From NCBI GenBank assembly GCA_947624285.1, contig CANQJS010000002.1:80993-144992 (forward strand): 64,000 bases of DNA. Reading direction: 5' to 3'. Under the pieces are notes generated by a model. It was not told the origin of the DNA and made no database searches. It saw only the letters and a program-made list of their open reading frames with translations. Shown here piece by piece: positions 26,853 through 34,229 of the stretch. The stretch is from an uncultured Clostridia bacterium (lineage in GTDB: Bacteria; Bacillota; Clostridia; Oscillospirales; Acutalibacteraceae). The translations under genes and the position numbers were made by a program. Position 1 is the first letter of the stretch. The number at the start of each line of letters is the position of its first letter.

Positions 26853-28862
26853 ATGGAAAAAGAACATAACGGCTGCTGTTGTGCCGAAAACGAGCATAAA
26901 CACAACCACGAGCACGAGCACGCACACGATCACCACGACGACGGCTGCGGCTGCGGTCACGACCATGAGCACGGCGGCGAGGTAAACAAGGGCGAATTTC
27001 TCTTTAAAGTAATTTTCGGCGGAGTTTTTCTGATTGCGGGATACATATTAAGCGAATTTACGCAGATAAATTTCTATATACCGCTTATCTGCTTTGCCGT
27101 GTCGTATCTTGTTGTAGGCTTCGGAATACTGCGTGAGGCGGCGGAGGGCATTATCCACGGCAATATATTCAATGAGAATTTTCTTATGGGCATAGCGTCT
27201 ATAGGCGCGTTTGCCGTGGGAGAATACACAGAGGGCTGCGCCGTTGTGCTGCTTTACACGATAGGCGAATTTTTGCAGGATCTTGCGGTGGGAAAAAGCA
27301 GAAAATCAATTTCCGATATGGTCAAAACGAAGCCGCAGACAGTAAGCGTGATAAGAGACGGCAAAAAAGTGAGCGTTTCACCCGAGGAGATCGAGGTCGG
27401 CGAGGAATTTATCGTTGAGCCCGGTCAGAGAACGGACCTTGACGGCGTTGTTATCGGCGGTAGCGCGGAGGTGGATATGTCCGCTCTCACGGGCGAGAGC
27501 ATTCCCGTTTCCGTTTCGCCGGGCAGTAAGCTGCTTTCTGGCTGTGTATCGCTTGACGGAGCATTGACCGTCAGGGCGGAAAAACGCTACCACGAATCGA
27601 CTGTTGCGAGAATACTTGAAATGATAGAGGATTCGGGGGAGAAAAAGAGCGCGGCGGAAAAATTCATAAGCCGATTTGCGAGAATTTATACTCCGATAGT
27701 TTGCCTTATCGCGCTGCTCATAATCCTGATACCCCCGCTGTTTTTTGACGGAAGCTGGAAGGAGTGGGCTTACAGGGGTCTTTCCGCGCTTGTAGTATCC
27801 TGCCCCTGCGCCATAGTCATCTCAATTCCCCTGAGCTTTTTTGCCGGCATCGGCGCTTGCTCAAAGCAGGGGATACTTGTAAAGGGTAGCACCTATCTTG
27901 AAACGCTCGCAAAATGCACAGTCGGCGTGTTTGACAAAACGGGAACGATAACAAGCGGAAAGTTTGAATATGTAAGCTGCGAATGCGTCCACTGCCATTG
28001 TAAAAACAGGGTCGAGCACAGGGAGCTTTTGGGTCTTATCGCCGCGTGCGAAAAATACTCCACGCACCCGATAGCAAAATCTGTTTCGCTTGCCTTTGGC
28101 ACTTATGCGGAGGGGCTTGAGGCGACAGACGCCAAAAATTACGCCGGAATGGGAGTTTCCGCAGTTATAAACGGCAAAAAATATTACGCCGGCAACGAAA
28201 AGCTGATGGCAGAGGTGGGCGTTGAGTTTACGGAAACGAAAAAAGCGGGCACGGCAATATATCTTTGCACCGACGATGAGTTTTTGGGAGACATCGTTTT
28301 CGCGGATTTCATAAAGGCGGACAGTAAAAAGGCTCTCGCGCAGCTCAAGGATATGGGCGTGAAAAAAACATATATGCTTACGGGCGACAAAGAGCCGATA
28401 GCAAAGGAAATTGCCGAAAAAGCAGGCATAGACGAGTATCGGGCAAGACTGCTGCCCGATGAAAAGGTGGAGCAAGTGCGCGAAATCAAGAAAGACTCAA
28501 ATCCCACGGTATTTTATGTGGGAGACGGCATAAACGACGCGCCGGTACTTGCCGAAGCGGATCTCGGCATCGCAATGGGCGCGGCGGGCTCTGATATCGC
28601 GATAGAGGCGGCGGATGTGGTCATTATGGGCGACAGTCTTTCAAAAATCCCCGTCGGGAGAACGATAGCGAAAAAGACGATGAAAATCGTAAATGAAAAT
28701 GTGATATTCAGCATAGGCGTTAAAGTTCTTATAATAATCGGCTGCGCTATCGGAATATTCAACGAAAACGCAATGTGGCTGGCGGTTTTCGGCGATGTGG
28801 GCGTTTGCCTTATAGCCATAGCCAATTCGCTAAGAGCGATGTATTACAAAAAGATAAAATAA
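26853..28862 (+). CDS. P1B-type heavy-metal (probable zinc) exporting ATPase with His-rich N-terminus
   Basis: 669 residues from the ATG at 26853, which follows GAGGAGTGA. It has no ferredoxin-like HMA domain; residues 1-43 are instead rich in His, Cys and Asp (CCC, HNHEHEHAHDHHDD, GCGCGHDHEHGG), a probable metal-binding tail. The ATPase core is complete: TGES actuator motif, SCPCAIVIS membrane metal site, DKTGT phosphorylation site, HP locus STHPIA, and GDGINDAPVLAEADLGIAMG hinge. CPC with a zinc-sensing regulator points to Zn(II)/Cd(II) efflux. A strong terminator follows. Confidence 0.93.
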   Translation: MEKEHNGCCCAENEHKHNHEHEHAHDHHDDGCGCGHDHEHGGEVNKGEFLFKVIFGGVFLIAGYILSEFTQINFYIPLICFAVSYLVVGFGILREAAEGIIHGNIFNENFLMGIASIGAFAVGEYTEGCAVVLLYTIGEFLQDLAVGKSRKSISDMVKTKPQTVSVIRDGKKVSVSPEEIEVGEEFIVEPGQRTDLDGVVIGGSAEVDMSALTGESIPVSVSPGSKLLSGCVSLDGALTVRAEKRYHESTVARILEMIEDSGEKKSAAEKFISRFARIYTPIVCLIALLIILIPPLFFDGSWKEWAYRGLSALVVSCPCAIVISIPLSFFAGIGACSKQGILVKGSTYLETLAKCTVGVFDKTGTITSGKFEYVSCECVHCHCKNRVEHRELLGLIAACEKYSTHPIAKSVSLAFGTYAEGLEATDAKNYAGMGVSAVINGKKYYAGNEKLMAEVGVEFTETKKAGTAIYLCTDDEFLGDIVFADFIKADSKKALAQLKDMGVKKTYMLTGDKEPIAKEIAEKAGIDEYRARLLPDEKVEQVREIKKDSNPTVFYVGDGINDAPVLAEADLGIAMGAAGSDIAIEAADVVIMGDSLSKIPVGRTIAKKTMKIVNENVIFSIGVKVLIIIGCAIGIFNENAMWLAVFGDVGVCLIAIANSLRAMYYKKIK

Positions 28863-28925
28863 AAAAGCCGCAAACGGCGCAAGAGCCGAATGCGGCGAAC
28901 GGGCACAGCGCCCGTCGCTTAACGG

Positions 28926-28961
28926 AAAGCCCTCCGAGCTTATATACTCGGAGGGCTTTTT
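28926..28961. terminator. bidirectional terminator after the metal ATPase
   Basis: Stem AAAGCCCTCCGAG / CTCGGAGGGCTTT with an 8-base loop and T run, between convergent genes. A second weaker hairpin (GCCGCA / TGCGGC) lies at about 28866-28898. Confidence 0.88.
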
Positions 28962-28970
28962 AACGCGAAA

Positions 28971-29690
28971 TCAGTCGGTCGGCGAGGTAACATAATACCA
29001 TTCTATAATATCCCCGTCCAAAACGGTATATTTATTCGCGGGCTTGAGGGGCTTTTCGCCGTTTATTCTATACATCCAGCCGCTGCCCGCGCCGCAGTCC
29101 TTTTCCGAAAGTCCGCCAATGCCCTGAATGTATGATTTCGACTGATATTTCAAGGCGATATTATTTTTTTCGCATATTTTCTCGAGCAGGGAGAACGCCG
29201 TTTCGCCCTGCTCGGCGGAAAGCTTTACGGGAGCGAGAATAATACCGCCCCGCGGCAGATCCTTTCCGTAAGCCGATGCTGTTTCTGCGTTTATTGAAAA
29301 GGTCACTGTCAAGGTCTGCTTTTGTGTGGAGCTTTGCGCGGCGGTGGGCTTTGTCGGTTTTTGCGAGGTCTGCGCGGTCGCGGCGGCGGTGGGCTTTGCG
29401 AGAGTTGTTTTTACCGTTGCGGGCTTTTCGGTCGCGCGCGAGGTCTCTGGTAGTTGATGTGCGGTCTTTTCGTTCGTCGTCTCGGGTAAATCGGCGGAAG
29501 TCTTTTCCGTTTTCGCGCCGCCGGCAAGCGTTTCGGAATTATCGGCGGTCGAAGCAAAGCTTTCATCACTTGTAAGCACCGCCTGCGCCGTGCTTTCTTC
29601 CCTGTTGATATTTGAGAAATGCCGAGCCGTTATAATAGCGGCGCAAAGGCATATCAAAATTGTGACCGTGATGATGATTTTCTTGTTCAT
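28971..29690 (-). CDS. exported DUF4430 protein, transcobalamin C-terminal-like domain
   Basis: 239 residues: N-terminal membrane/signal helix (about 4-22), a Thr/Ala/Lys/Pro-rich disordered linker (about 30-125), and a C-terminal DUF4430 domain (about 127-235) with ETAFSLLEKICEKNN, GIGGLSEKDCGAGSGWMYRING and DGDIIEWYYV. DUF4430 corresponds to the small beta domain of animal intrinsic factor and transcobalamin. The divergent neighbour is an alpha-barrel protein under a cobalamin riboswitch, so together they may form a split cobalamin-binding unit. No Shine-Dalgarno precedes the ATG; the predicted transcript starts at the A of ATG (leaderless). Confidence 0.87.
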   Translation of the reverse strand: MNKKIIITVTILICLCAAIITARHFSNINREESTAQAVLTSDESFASTADNSETLAGGAKTEKTSADLPETTNEKTAHQLPETSRATEKPATVKTTLAKPTAAATAQTSQKPTKPTAAQSSTQKQTLTVTFSINAETASAYGKDLPRGGIILAPVKLSAEQGETAFSLLEKICEKNNIALKYQSKSYIQGIGGLSEKDCGAGSGWMYRINGEKPLKPANKYTVLDGDIIEWYYVTSPTD

Positions 29691-29696
29691 AAGCGT

Positions 29697-29725
29697 ATAA
29701 TAACATATTTTAGGCAGTTTGACAA
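29697..29725 (-). promoter_or_regulatory. promoter of the DUF4430 gene, predicted leaderless
   Basis: Minus-strand TTGTCA, 17-base spacer, TATTAT with an extended TGn. The A of the start codon is 7 bases beyond the -10, at the expected +1. Its -35 overlaps the -35 of the divergent promoter. Confidence 0.62.
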
Positions 29726-29748
29726 CGGCAATAGCGTGATGTTATAAT
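29719..29748 (+). promoter_or_regulatory. promoter of the cobalamin-riboswitch transcript
   Basis: TTGACA, 18-base spacer, TGTTATAAT (extended -10). It shares five of six -35 bases with the divergent minus-strand promoter. Confidence 0.75.
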
Positions 29749-29751
29749 CAA

Positions 29752-29930
29752 AACCGTGCCGAGAAAAGTTTGCCGCTTTTCACGGGGAATGCGGTGAAAA
29801 ACCGCAACAGCTCACTCTACTGTAAGCAGATACGAGATCCATTGCCACTCGGAAACGGGGAAGGCGGATTCAGGCAACGCCCTTTACGGCGCGAAAGGGA
29901 AAAAGCTGCGAGTCAGGATATCCGTTTGAG
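29752..29930 (+). ncRNA. cobalamin riboswitch
   Basis: Recognisable conserved blocks in order: GGGGAATGCGGTGAAAAACCGC, an ACTGTAAGC variant of the CCCGCNACTGTNA block, GCCACTCGG, GGGGAAGGCGG, and AGTCAGGATATCC. The core is present with some divergence in the CCCGC box (here CTCACTCTACTG). It ends about 30 bases before the start codon of the alpha-barrel protein, suggesting control of translation; no intrinsic terminator is obvious after it. Block sequences are quoted in fragments; exact ends are estimates. Confidence 0.87.
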
Positions 29931-29961
29931 GCACAAATAATAATTACGGTGAGGTAATGAA

Positions 29962-31038
29962 ATGAAAAGAATTTTGGCAGCGCTCCTTACGGTGACGCTG
30001 GTCATATCCGCATCGGTGACCGCGTTCGGAGCAACAAAAAGCGATGTGAAGGAAAAAATACAAACAGCCGCGGCATACGCCCTTGACGAATGCTACGGAA
30101 AAGACGGCTACACCGTTGAAAACTCAAAATATTATCTTATGTATATAAAAGCGGGCGGGAGCTCGGATGAATACGCCTCCGGCTATCTCGAAACCGTAAA
30201 GGCGGCTCTCGGCGACGGCTCTCTTGCCGGTATAGGCACTCTCGGCAGAACGCTGAAGATTATGAGCTTTTTGGGCGTTGATCCGCGTGATTTTGAGGGC
30301 GTTGACCTTGCAACCGCGTTCGAGGCAACGGATGTTACGGAAAACGAATATACGCCCTACAGCTATTTGGACGGCGTTGAGGCGGCAAAAGCGCTTGGGC
30401 TTGATGATTACGGCAAAAAGCTGTGCGATCAGATGCTCACCTATTATAAAATGGGCGAGGGCACCGATTTTTGGGGCGGCTACGGCACTTCGCCCGATGA
30501 CCTTTCGGTATTTGTTTTGACCCTTGCGCCGTATGCCGATGATTATAAGGAATATATAGCCGATGCGCTTGCGCTTATCGAGGGATATAACTCCGACGCG
30601 GGCTACACCTCCTACGGAGAAGCGAACGCAGACTCCACGGCGTATGTGCTTGCGGCGTATTCCGCGCTGAGCGATAAGGCGGCGGCGGACGCGGCTTACG
30701 ATAAGCTGATGCTGTTTTACGATGACGAAACGGGCGGCTTTACAGGCTCATGGGACGATTACTATGCCACGGCGGACGCGCTTTTCGGACTTGAATATTA
30801 TGCCGAAACAGCCGACGCGGATGAGCCGGAACAACCCGAAACAAAGCCCGATACCGAAACGCCGACTCAGCAGACGACGCAAAAGCCTGCCGAGGAAAAG
30901 CCCGCGGCAAAGCCTGCCGATAAAGACGAAAACAAATCGCCCGACACAGGCGCTTCCGGCGGCGCGGCGCTTATTGCCGCCGCGGCACTGACGGCGCTTG
31001 CTCTTTGCGCGACCGCGCGAAAGAAAGACGGCGAATAA
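29962..31038 (+). CDS. surface-anchored alpha-barrel protein (squalene/prenyltransferase-repeat, intrinsic-factor-like)
   Basis: 358 residues. Signal peptide MKRILAALLTVTLVISAS... ending near AFGA (about residue 23). Residues about 25-275 are helical repeats of the terpenoid-cyclase/prenyltransferase alpha6-alpha6 barrel type, with repeat-like segments ADSTAYVLAAYSAL and YATADALFGLEYY. A Thr/Pro/Lys/Glu-rich spacer follows, then SPDTG, a membrane helix and RKK, a sortase cell-wall anchor of the SPDTG type. Animal cobalamin carriers use this same barrel. Cobalamin-riboswitch control supports a role in vitamin B12 capture at the cell surface. GTGAGG ribosome site, spacing 7. Confidence 0.86.
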   Translation: MKRILAALLTVTLVISASVTAFGATKSDVKEKIQTAAAYALDECYGKDGYTVENSKYYLMYIKAGGSSDEYASGYLETVKAALGDGSLAGIGTLGRTLKIMSFLGVDPRDFEGVDLATAFEATDVTENEYTPYSYLDGVEAAKALGLDDYGKKLCDQMLTYYKMGEGTDFWGGYGTSPDDLSVFVLTLAPYADDYKEYIADALALIEGYNSDAGYTSYGEANADSTAYVLAAYSALSDKAAADAAYDKLMLFYDDETGGFTGSWDDYYATADALFGLEYYAETADADEPEQPETKPDTETPTQQTTQKPAEEKPAAKPADKDENKSPDTGASGGAALIAAAALTALALCATARKKDGE

Positions 31039-31057
31039 ATTTTATATAAACGCGCCG

Positions 31058-31096
31058 AAAAAGGCATTCCCGCAGTTTTTGCGAGAATGCCTTTTT
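31058..31096. terminator. bidirectional terminator after the alpha-barrel gene
   Basis: Stem AAAAAGGCATTC / GAATGCCTTTTT with inner CGC/GCG pairing, between convergent genes. Confidence 0.87.
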
Positions 31097-31133
31097 GCTT
31101 TGCTTATCGCGGCTTTCACAAACGATATTGTAA

Positions 31134-31856
31134 TTATTCAAGATTTCCCGTGAGCAGCATTATTGCGCTTAGCGCCGCCACGGGCGCGGTTTGGGTGCGC
31201 AGTATTCTTTTGCCGAGAGTCGCGGCGACTCCGCCCGACCGAAGCACGGCGGCGACTTCCTCTTTTTCAAAGCCGCCTTCGGGACCGATAAACACGGCAA
31301 CGGATTTTACATCGCCGGCGAAAAGATTTTTCAAAGGCTCGCCTCCGCCCTCGTAAAAAACGATTTTAAGCTCTGCATCGCAATGCTTGACGGCGCTCAA
31401 AAAATCGCTCATTTCGCATATTTCGGGAACGATCCCCCTGCCGCTTTGCTGCGCGGCTTCAAGCGCGATTTTTCCGTATCTTTCGCGTTTCTTTTCCGCC
31501 TGTTTTTCGTCCGGGCGGCTCACGCTTCTTTTCGTGAGCACAGGCGTTATATCGTGAACGCCGAGTTCAACGCATTTTTGAATTATATCCTCAAATTTAT
31601 CGCCCTTTGGCACGCCCTGATAAAGGGAGACGGCGACGGTCGGCTCGCTTTTGCCCGCCTGCTTATAGCATACGGTGAGGGTGACCGAATCACGCGTTAT
31701 CTCATCTATAACGCATCCGTAATCAAGCCCTTTTCCGTCGCACACGGTGAGCATATCGCCTTTTTTCATTCTGAGACTTTTCGCTATATGGCGGCTTTGC
31801 TCACCGTCAAGATAAACTTTATCGCCGGCGACATTTTCAACAAACAGCTTTTGCAT
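31134..31856 (-). CDS. rsmE: 16S rRNA (uracil-1498-N3)-methyltransferase RsmE
   Basis: SPOUT-class methyltransferase acting on 16S rRNA U1498. 240 residues: N-terminal PUA-like domain (HIAKSLRMKKGD), then the knot domain with SLYQGVPKGDKFEDIIQKCVELGV, FIGPEGGFEKEE and LGKRILRTQTAPVAAL, all diagnostic. The ATG at 31856 has an AAAGGTGA site; it lies ten bases beyond the glycosylase stop, forming a two-gene operon. Confidence 0.95.
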   Translation of the reverse strand: MQKLFVENVAGDKVYLDGEQSRHIAKSLRMKKGDMLTVCDGKGLDYGCVIDEITRDSVTLTVCYKQAGKSEPTVAVSLYQGVPKGDKFEDIIQKCVELGVHDITPVLTKRSVSRPDEKQAEKKRERYGKIALEAAQQSGRGIVPEICEMSDFLSAVKHCDAELKIVFYEGGGEPLKNLFAGDVKSVAVFIGPEGGFEKEEVAAVLRSGGVAATLGKRILRTQTAPVAALSAIMLLTGNLE

Positions 31857-31866
31857 ATTTTCACCT

Positions 31867-32682
31867 TTATAAATTGTTTCTCGCCCAGTGGAAAAGATAC
31901 TGCTGGGCAATGCCCTCATAGCCCTTGAAGCATTCGGGCAGGCCGTTCGGGTAATATTCGAGAACGCGCTTCATCCAGACATCGACGGGGAAGCATTCCA
32001 CAAACTGAAATCCGAAAAGCAGCGCGCAGTTCGCCACCTTTATGCCGACTCCGTAAATGTTGAGAAGAGCCGCCTTGGCGTCCCCGAGGCTCATTTTCTT
32101 TATACTGTTAAGATCTATTTCGCCGCTTGCAACAAGATCCGCAAGGCGTTTTATGTATTTGCCTCTGTAGCCCGCGCCCATAGCCTCAAAATCCTCCACG
32201 CTCAAGGCGCTGAGCGTCGCCGCGTCGGGAAAGGAATACCAACCGTCGCAAATCTCGTTCCCGCATGCGCGGCAAATGCGCTTGATTATGCCCTTTATGC
32301 GCTTTATGTTGTTTTGCTGGCTTATGATGAAGGAGACGAGCGCCTCCCACGGGTCTTGATTAAGTATCCGAATGCCGTAGTATTCTTCCATCGCGCTTGC
32401 AACAAGGGGGTCTTGCCTCAGCCTTTCGCATATCGCCGCGTAGTCCCTGTCAAGGTCAAAATAATTTCGCCACACGCTTTCAAAATCCTCAAGGGTGGTT
32501 TTAAGTATAAAACGCTCGCCGTCTTTTCTGATATTCAGAAACTTTCCGAAGGCAACGCCGCTCCAAGAGCCGTCCTCCTGCTCCTCCCAGCGAAACGCCT
32601 GACCGCAGTCAAGCGTGAGGGCAAGGTCAAGGCATTTTACCTCATCCAAAATTATTTCGTTTTCACTCTGCCTGATTATCAT
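31867..32682 (-). CDS. Ogg1-type 8-oxoguanine DNA glycosylase/AP lyase
   Basis: Excises 8-oxoguanine from DNA. 271 residues: N-terminal Ogg domain (LDLALTLDCGQAFRW), then the HhH-GPD fold with FIISQQNNIKRIKGIIKRIC, the hairpin GVGIKVANCALLFGF holding the catalytic Lys, and FPVDVWMKR holding the catalytic Asp. This resembles eukaryotic OGG1 and clostridial Ogg rather than MutM. A TATAAT with a weak -35 lies upstream near 32730 on the minus strand. Operon with rsmE. Confidence 0.92.
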   Translation of the reverse strand: MIIRQSENEIILDEVKCLDLALTLDCGQAFRWEEQEDGSWSGVAFGKFLNIRKDGERFILKTTLEDFESVWRNYFDLDRDYAAICERLRQDPLVASAMEEYYGIRILNQDPWEALVSFIISQQNNIKRIKGIIKRICRACGNEICDGWYSFPDAATLSALSVEDFEAMGAGYRGKYIKRLADLVASGEIDLNSIKKMSLGDAKAALLNIYGVGIKVANCALLFGFQFVECFPVDVWMKRVLEYYPNGLPECFKGYEGIAQQYLFHWARNNL

Positions 32683-33106
32683 TATCTGTATAATTTCCCT
32701 TTTATTTTATAAACCGATTGTATCATAATTATATCATATCGGCGGTAAATATGAAACATTAAAAATAGCAATTTCAACAAAAAAATTGTAATAATTTGTA
32801 ACTTTACAAGGTGTTAAAAACTCTGTGTAAAGTATTAAAAACTTTTAAGCCGCGGGCGTCGAAAAAACTTTTCAACACCGAAAAACAGCAGACATAAGCG
32901 ATATTTCGGAGCAGTTTTAAACATTTTCAACATAGTTTTCAACATTTTTAGGGGATAAAGCAGTATATACACAGCGTTATTGTTTTTGCTTGTCAACAAA
33001 AATTTTATGAGCATTTTTAACTAAATTTCAAATTTTGGAACAGTGAATATTTGAGCCTCGCAAACACAACACTATTTGTATAAATCTGAAAGGAATAACG
33101 GATAAA
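32683..33106. other. 424-base AT-rich intergenic region with repeated TTTTCAACA elements
   Basis: No gene is visible. TTTTCAACA occurs at 32869-32877, 32924-32932 and 32936-32944, with variants TTGTCAACA (32990-32998) and ATTTCAACA (32771-32779), all on the plus strand, plus TGTTAAAAA (32812-32820). These are two mismatches from the DnaA box TTATCCACA. The density suggests protein-binding sites, possibly for DnaA. Probable glycosylase promoter elements lie at its left end. Confidence 0.4.
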
Positions 33107-33373
33107 ATGATAAAGGGAGTAAACAAACAGGTGCTTGAGGTAACCAATACCGAAAATCCGTATTTTGAAAAAATAATTTTTTTCGTAAAGCCTGAATATG
33201 GAAACGAGGACAGGGCAAAATTAAAAAAGGAGGCGGAAAGTCTTGCTAAATCGGCAAGCAAGCCTCCAAAGAGCAGAAAAACGAAAAAAGAAATTTGCTA
33301 TATAATCAGCCAATGCGCCCTCTGCGCGGGCGCAGGAGCGGCTATGACCTTTCTGCTCAGCTACTTTATCTAA
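33107..33373 (+). CDS. small tail-anchored protein of unknown function
   Basis: 88 residues, no family recognised. The N-terminal half is mixed (EVTNTENPYFEKIIFFVKPEYG), followed by a strongly basic segment (KSASKPPKSRKTKK) and a C-terminal membrane helix (about 66-87) with two Cys. The arrangement suggests a cytoplasmic domain anchored by its C-terminus. It precedes the SleB-like gene by 13 bases and probably shares its transcript, hinting at a sporulation or envelope role. Confidence 0.7.
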   Translation: MIKGVNKQVLEVTNTENPYFEKIIFFVKPEYGNEDRAKLKKEAESLAKSASKPPKSRKTKKEICYIISQCALCAGAGAAMTFLLSYFI

Positions 33374-33386
33374 AGGGGAATAAAAT

Positions 33387-34094
33387 ATGGCTGTTCATAA
33401 GTCCATCGGAAAAATCTATATCTTTGCGCTTATTTTCGCAATACTTGCGGGTATCGGCGCGGCGGGCTTTGCCGCGCAGGAGTTGATTGATAAAGACAGC
33501 TCCGTTTATGTGACCTCAAGGTACGGTTCTACGGGCAACGAGGTCAAAAAAATCCAGCAGAAATTAGCGCAGCTCGGCTACTATAAGGGGAGCGTGGACG
33601 GAATCTTCGGCTCGCAGACCCTCAATGCGGTGAAATCGTTTCAGAGAAATGTGGGATTGACCGCCGACGGGATCGCGGGACCCGCGACGCTGCTGTATTT
33701 GGGTCTCGGCGGCTCAAGCGCAAGCAACAGCACAGGCTACACCGATGCCGATGTGCAGCTTCTCGGAAAAGTGATCTCGGCGGAAGCGAGGGGCGAGAGC
33801 TATGAGGGGCAGGTCGCCGTGGGAGCGGTAGTTCTGAACCGTGTAGCCCACAGCTCGTTCCCCGATTCGATAAGCGGCGTTGTGTATCAGGCGGGAGCGT
33901 TTTCGTGCGTTTACGACAGCAACTGGTATCAACCCATCTCGGAAACCTCGCGAAAAGCGGCGACGGACGCGCTCAACGGCTGGGACCCGACGGGCGGAGC
34001 GATATATTACTATAATCCCGCGAAAACAAATGACTCGTTTATGCACTCAAGACCTGTGATAAGAGTTATCGGAAGCCACCGCTTCTGTAAATGA
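33387..34094 (+). CDS. sleB: SleB-like spore cortex-lytic / cell-wall hydrolase
   Basis: 235 residues: N-terminal signal or membrane helix (about 9-30), a peptidoglycan-binding_1 domain (about 45-105; VKKIQQKLAQLGYYKGSVDG, FGSQTLNAVKSFQ), and a Hydrolase_2 domain (about 118-235; ISAEARGESYEGQVAVGAVV, with ending GSHRFCK). This is the SleB/CwlJ lytic transglycosylase arrangement used in spore germination. AGGGG ribosome site. The same fold occurs in vegetative hydrolases, so the spore role is inferred. Confidence 0.9.
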   Translation: MAVHKSIGKIYIFALIFAILAGIGAAGFAAQELIDKDSSVYVTSRYGSTGNEVKKIQQKLAQLGYYKGSVDGIFGSQTLNAVKSFQRNVGLTADGIAGPATLLYLGLGGSSASNSTGYTDADVQLLGKVISAEARGESYEGQVAVGAVVLNRVAHSSFPDSISGVVYQAGAFSCVYDSNWYQPISETSRKAATDALNGWDPTGGAIYYYNPAKTNDSFMHSRPVIRVIGSHRFCK

Positions 34095-34103
34095 CATTGC
34101 GGC

Positions 34104-34147
34104 AAAGCCGCTTGAATTCGATATTCAAGCGGCTTTTGTTTTTTTAC
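34104..34147 (+). terminator. terminator after the SleB-like gene
   Basis: Stem AAAGCCGCTTGAAT / ATTCAAGCGGCTTTT with a 5-base loop and T run. Confidence 0.88.
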
Positions 34148-34168
34148 CTCTTATCAAACTGTTTTATG

Positions 34169-34209
34169 AAAGGCGCTCGCCTATTTGAAATAAACGGGGA
34201 GCGCCTTTT
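34169..34209 (-). terminator. terminator of the M18 peptidase operon
   Basis: Stem AAAGGCGCTC / GAGCGCCTTT with a loop of about 20 bases, just downstream of the peptidase stop on the minus strand. Confidence 0.65.
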
Positions 34210-34229
34210 GGCTTCTGCGCGCGAGGATT

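Noticed and set aside
32771-32998. TTTTCAACA cluster as a CRISPR or direct-repeat array
   Set aside because: Elements are only nine bases, unevenly spaced, with no spacer structure and no cas genes in the window.
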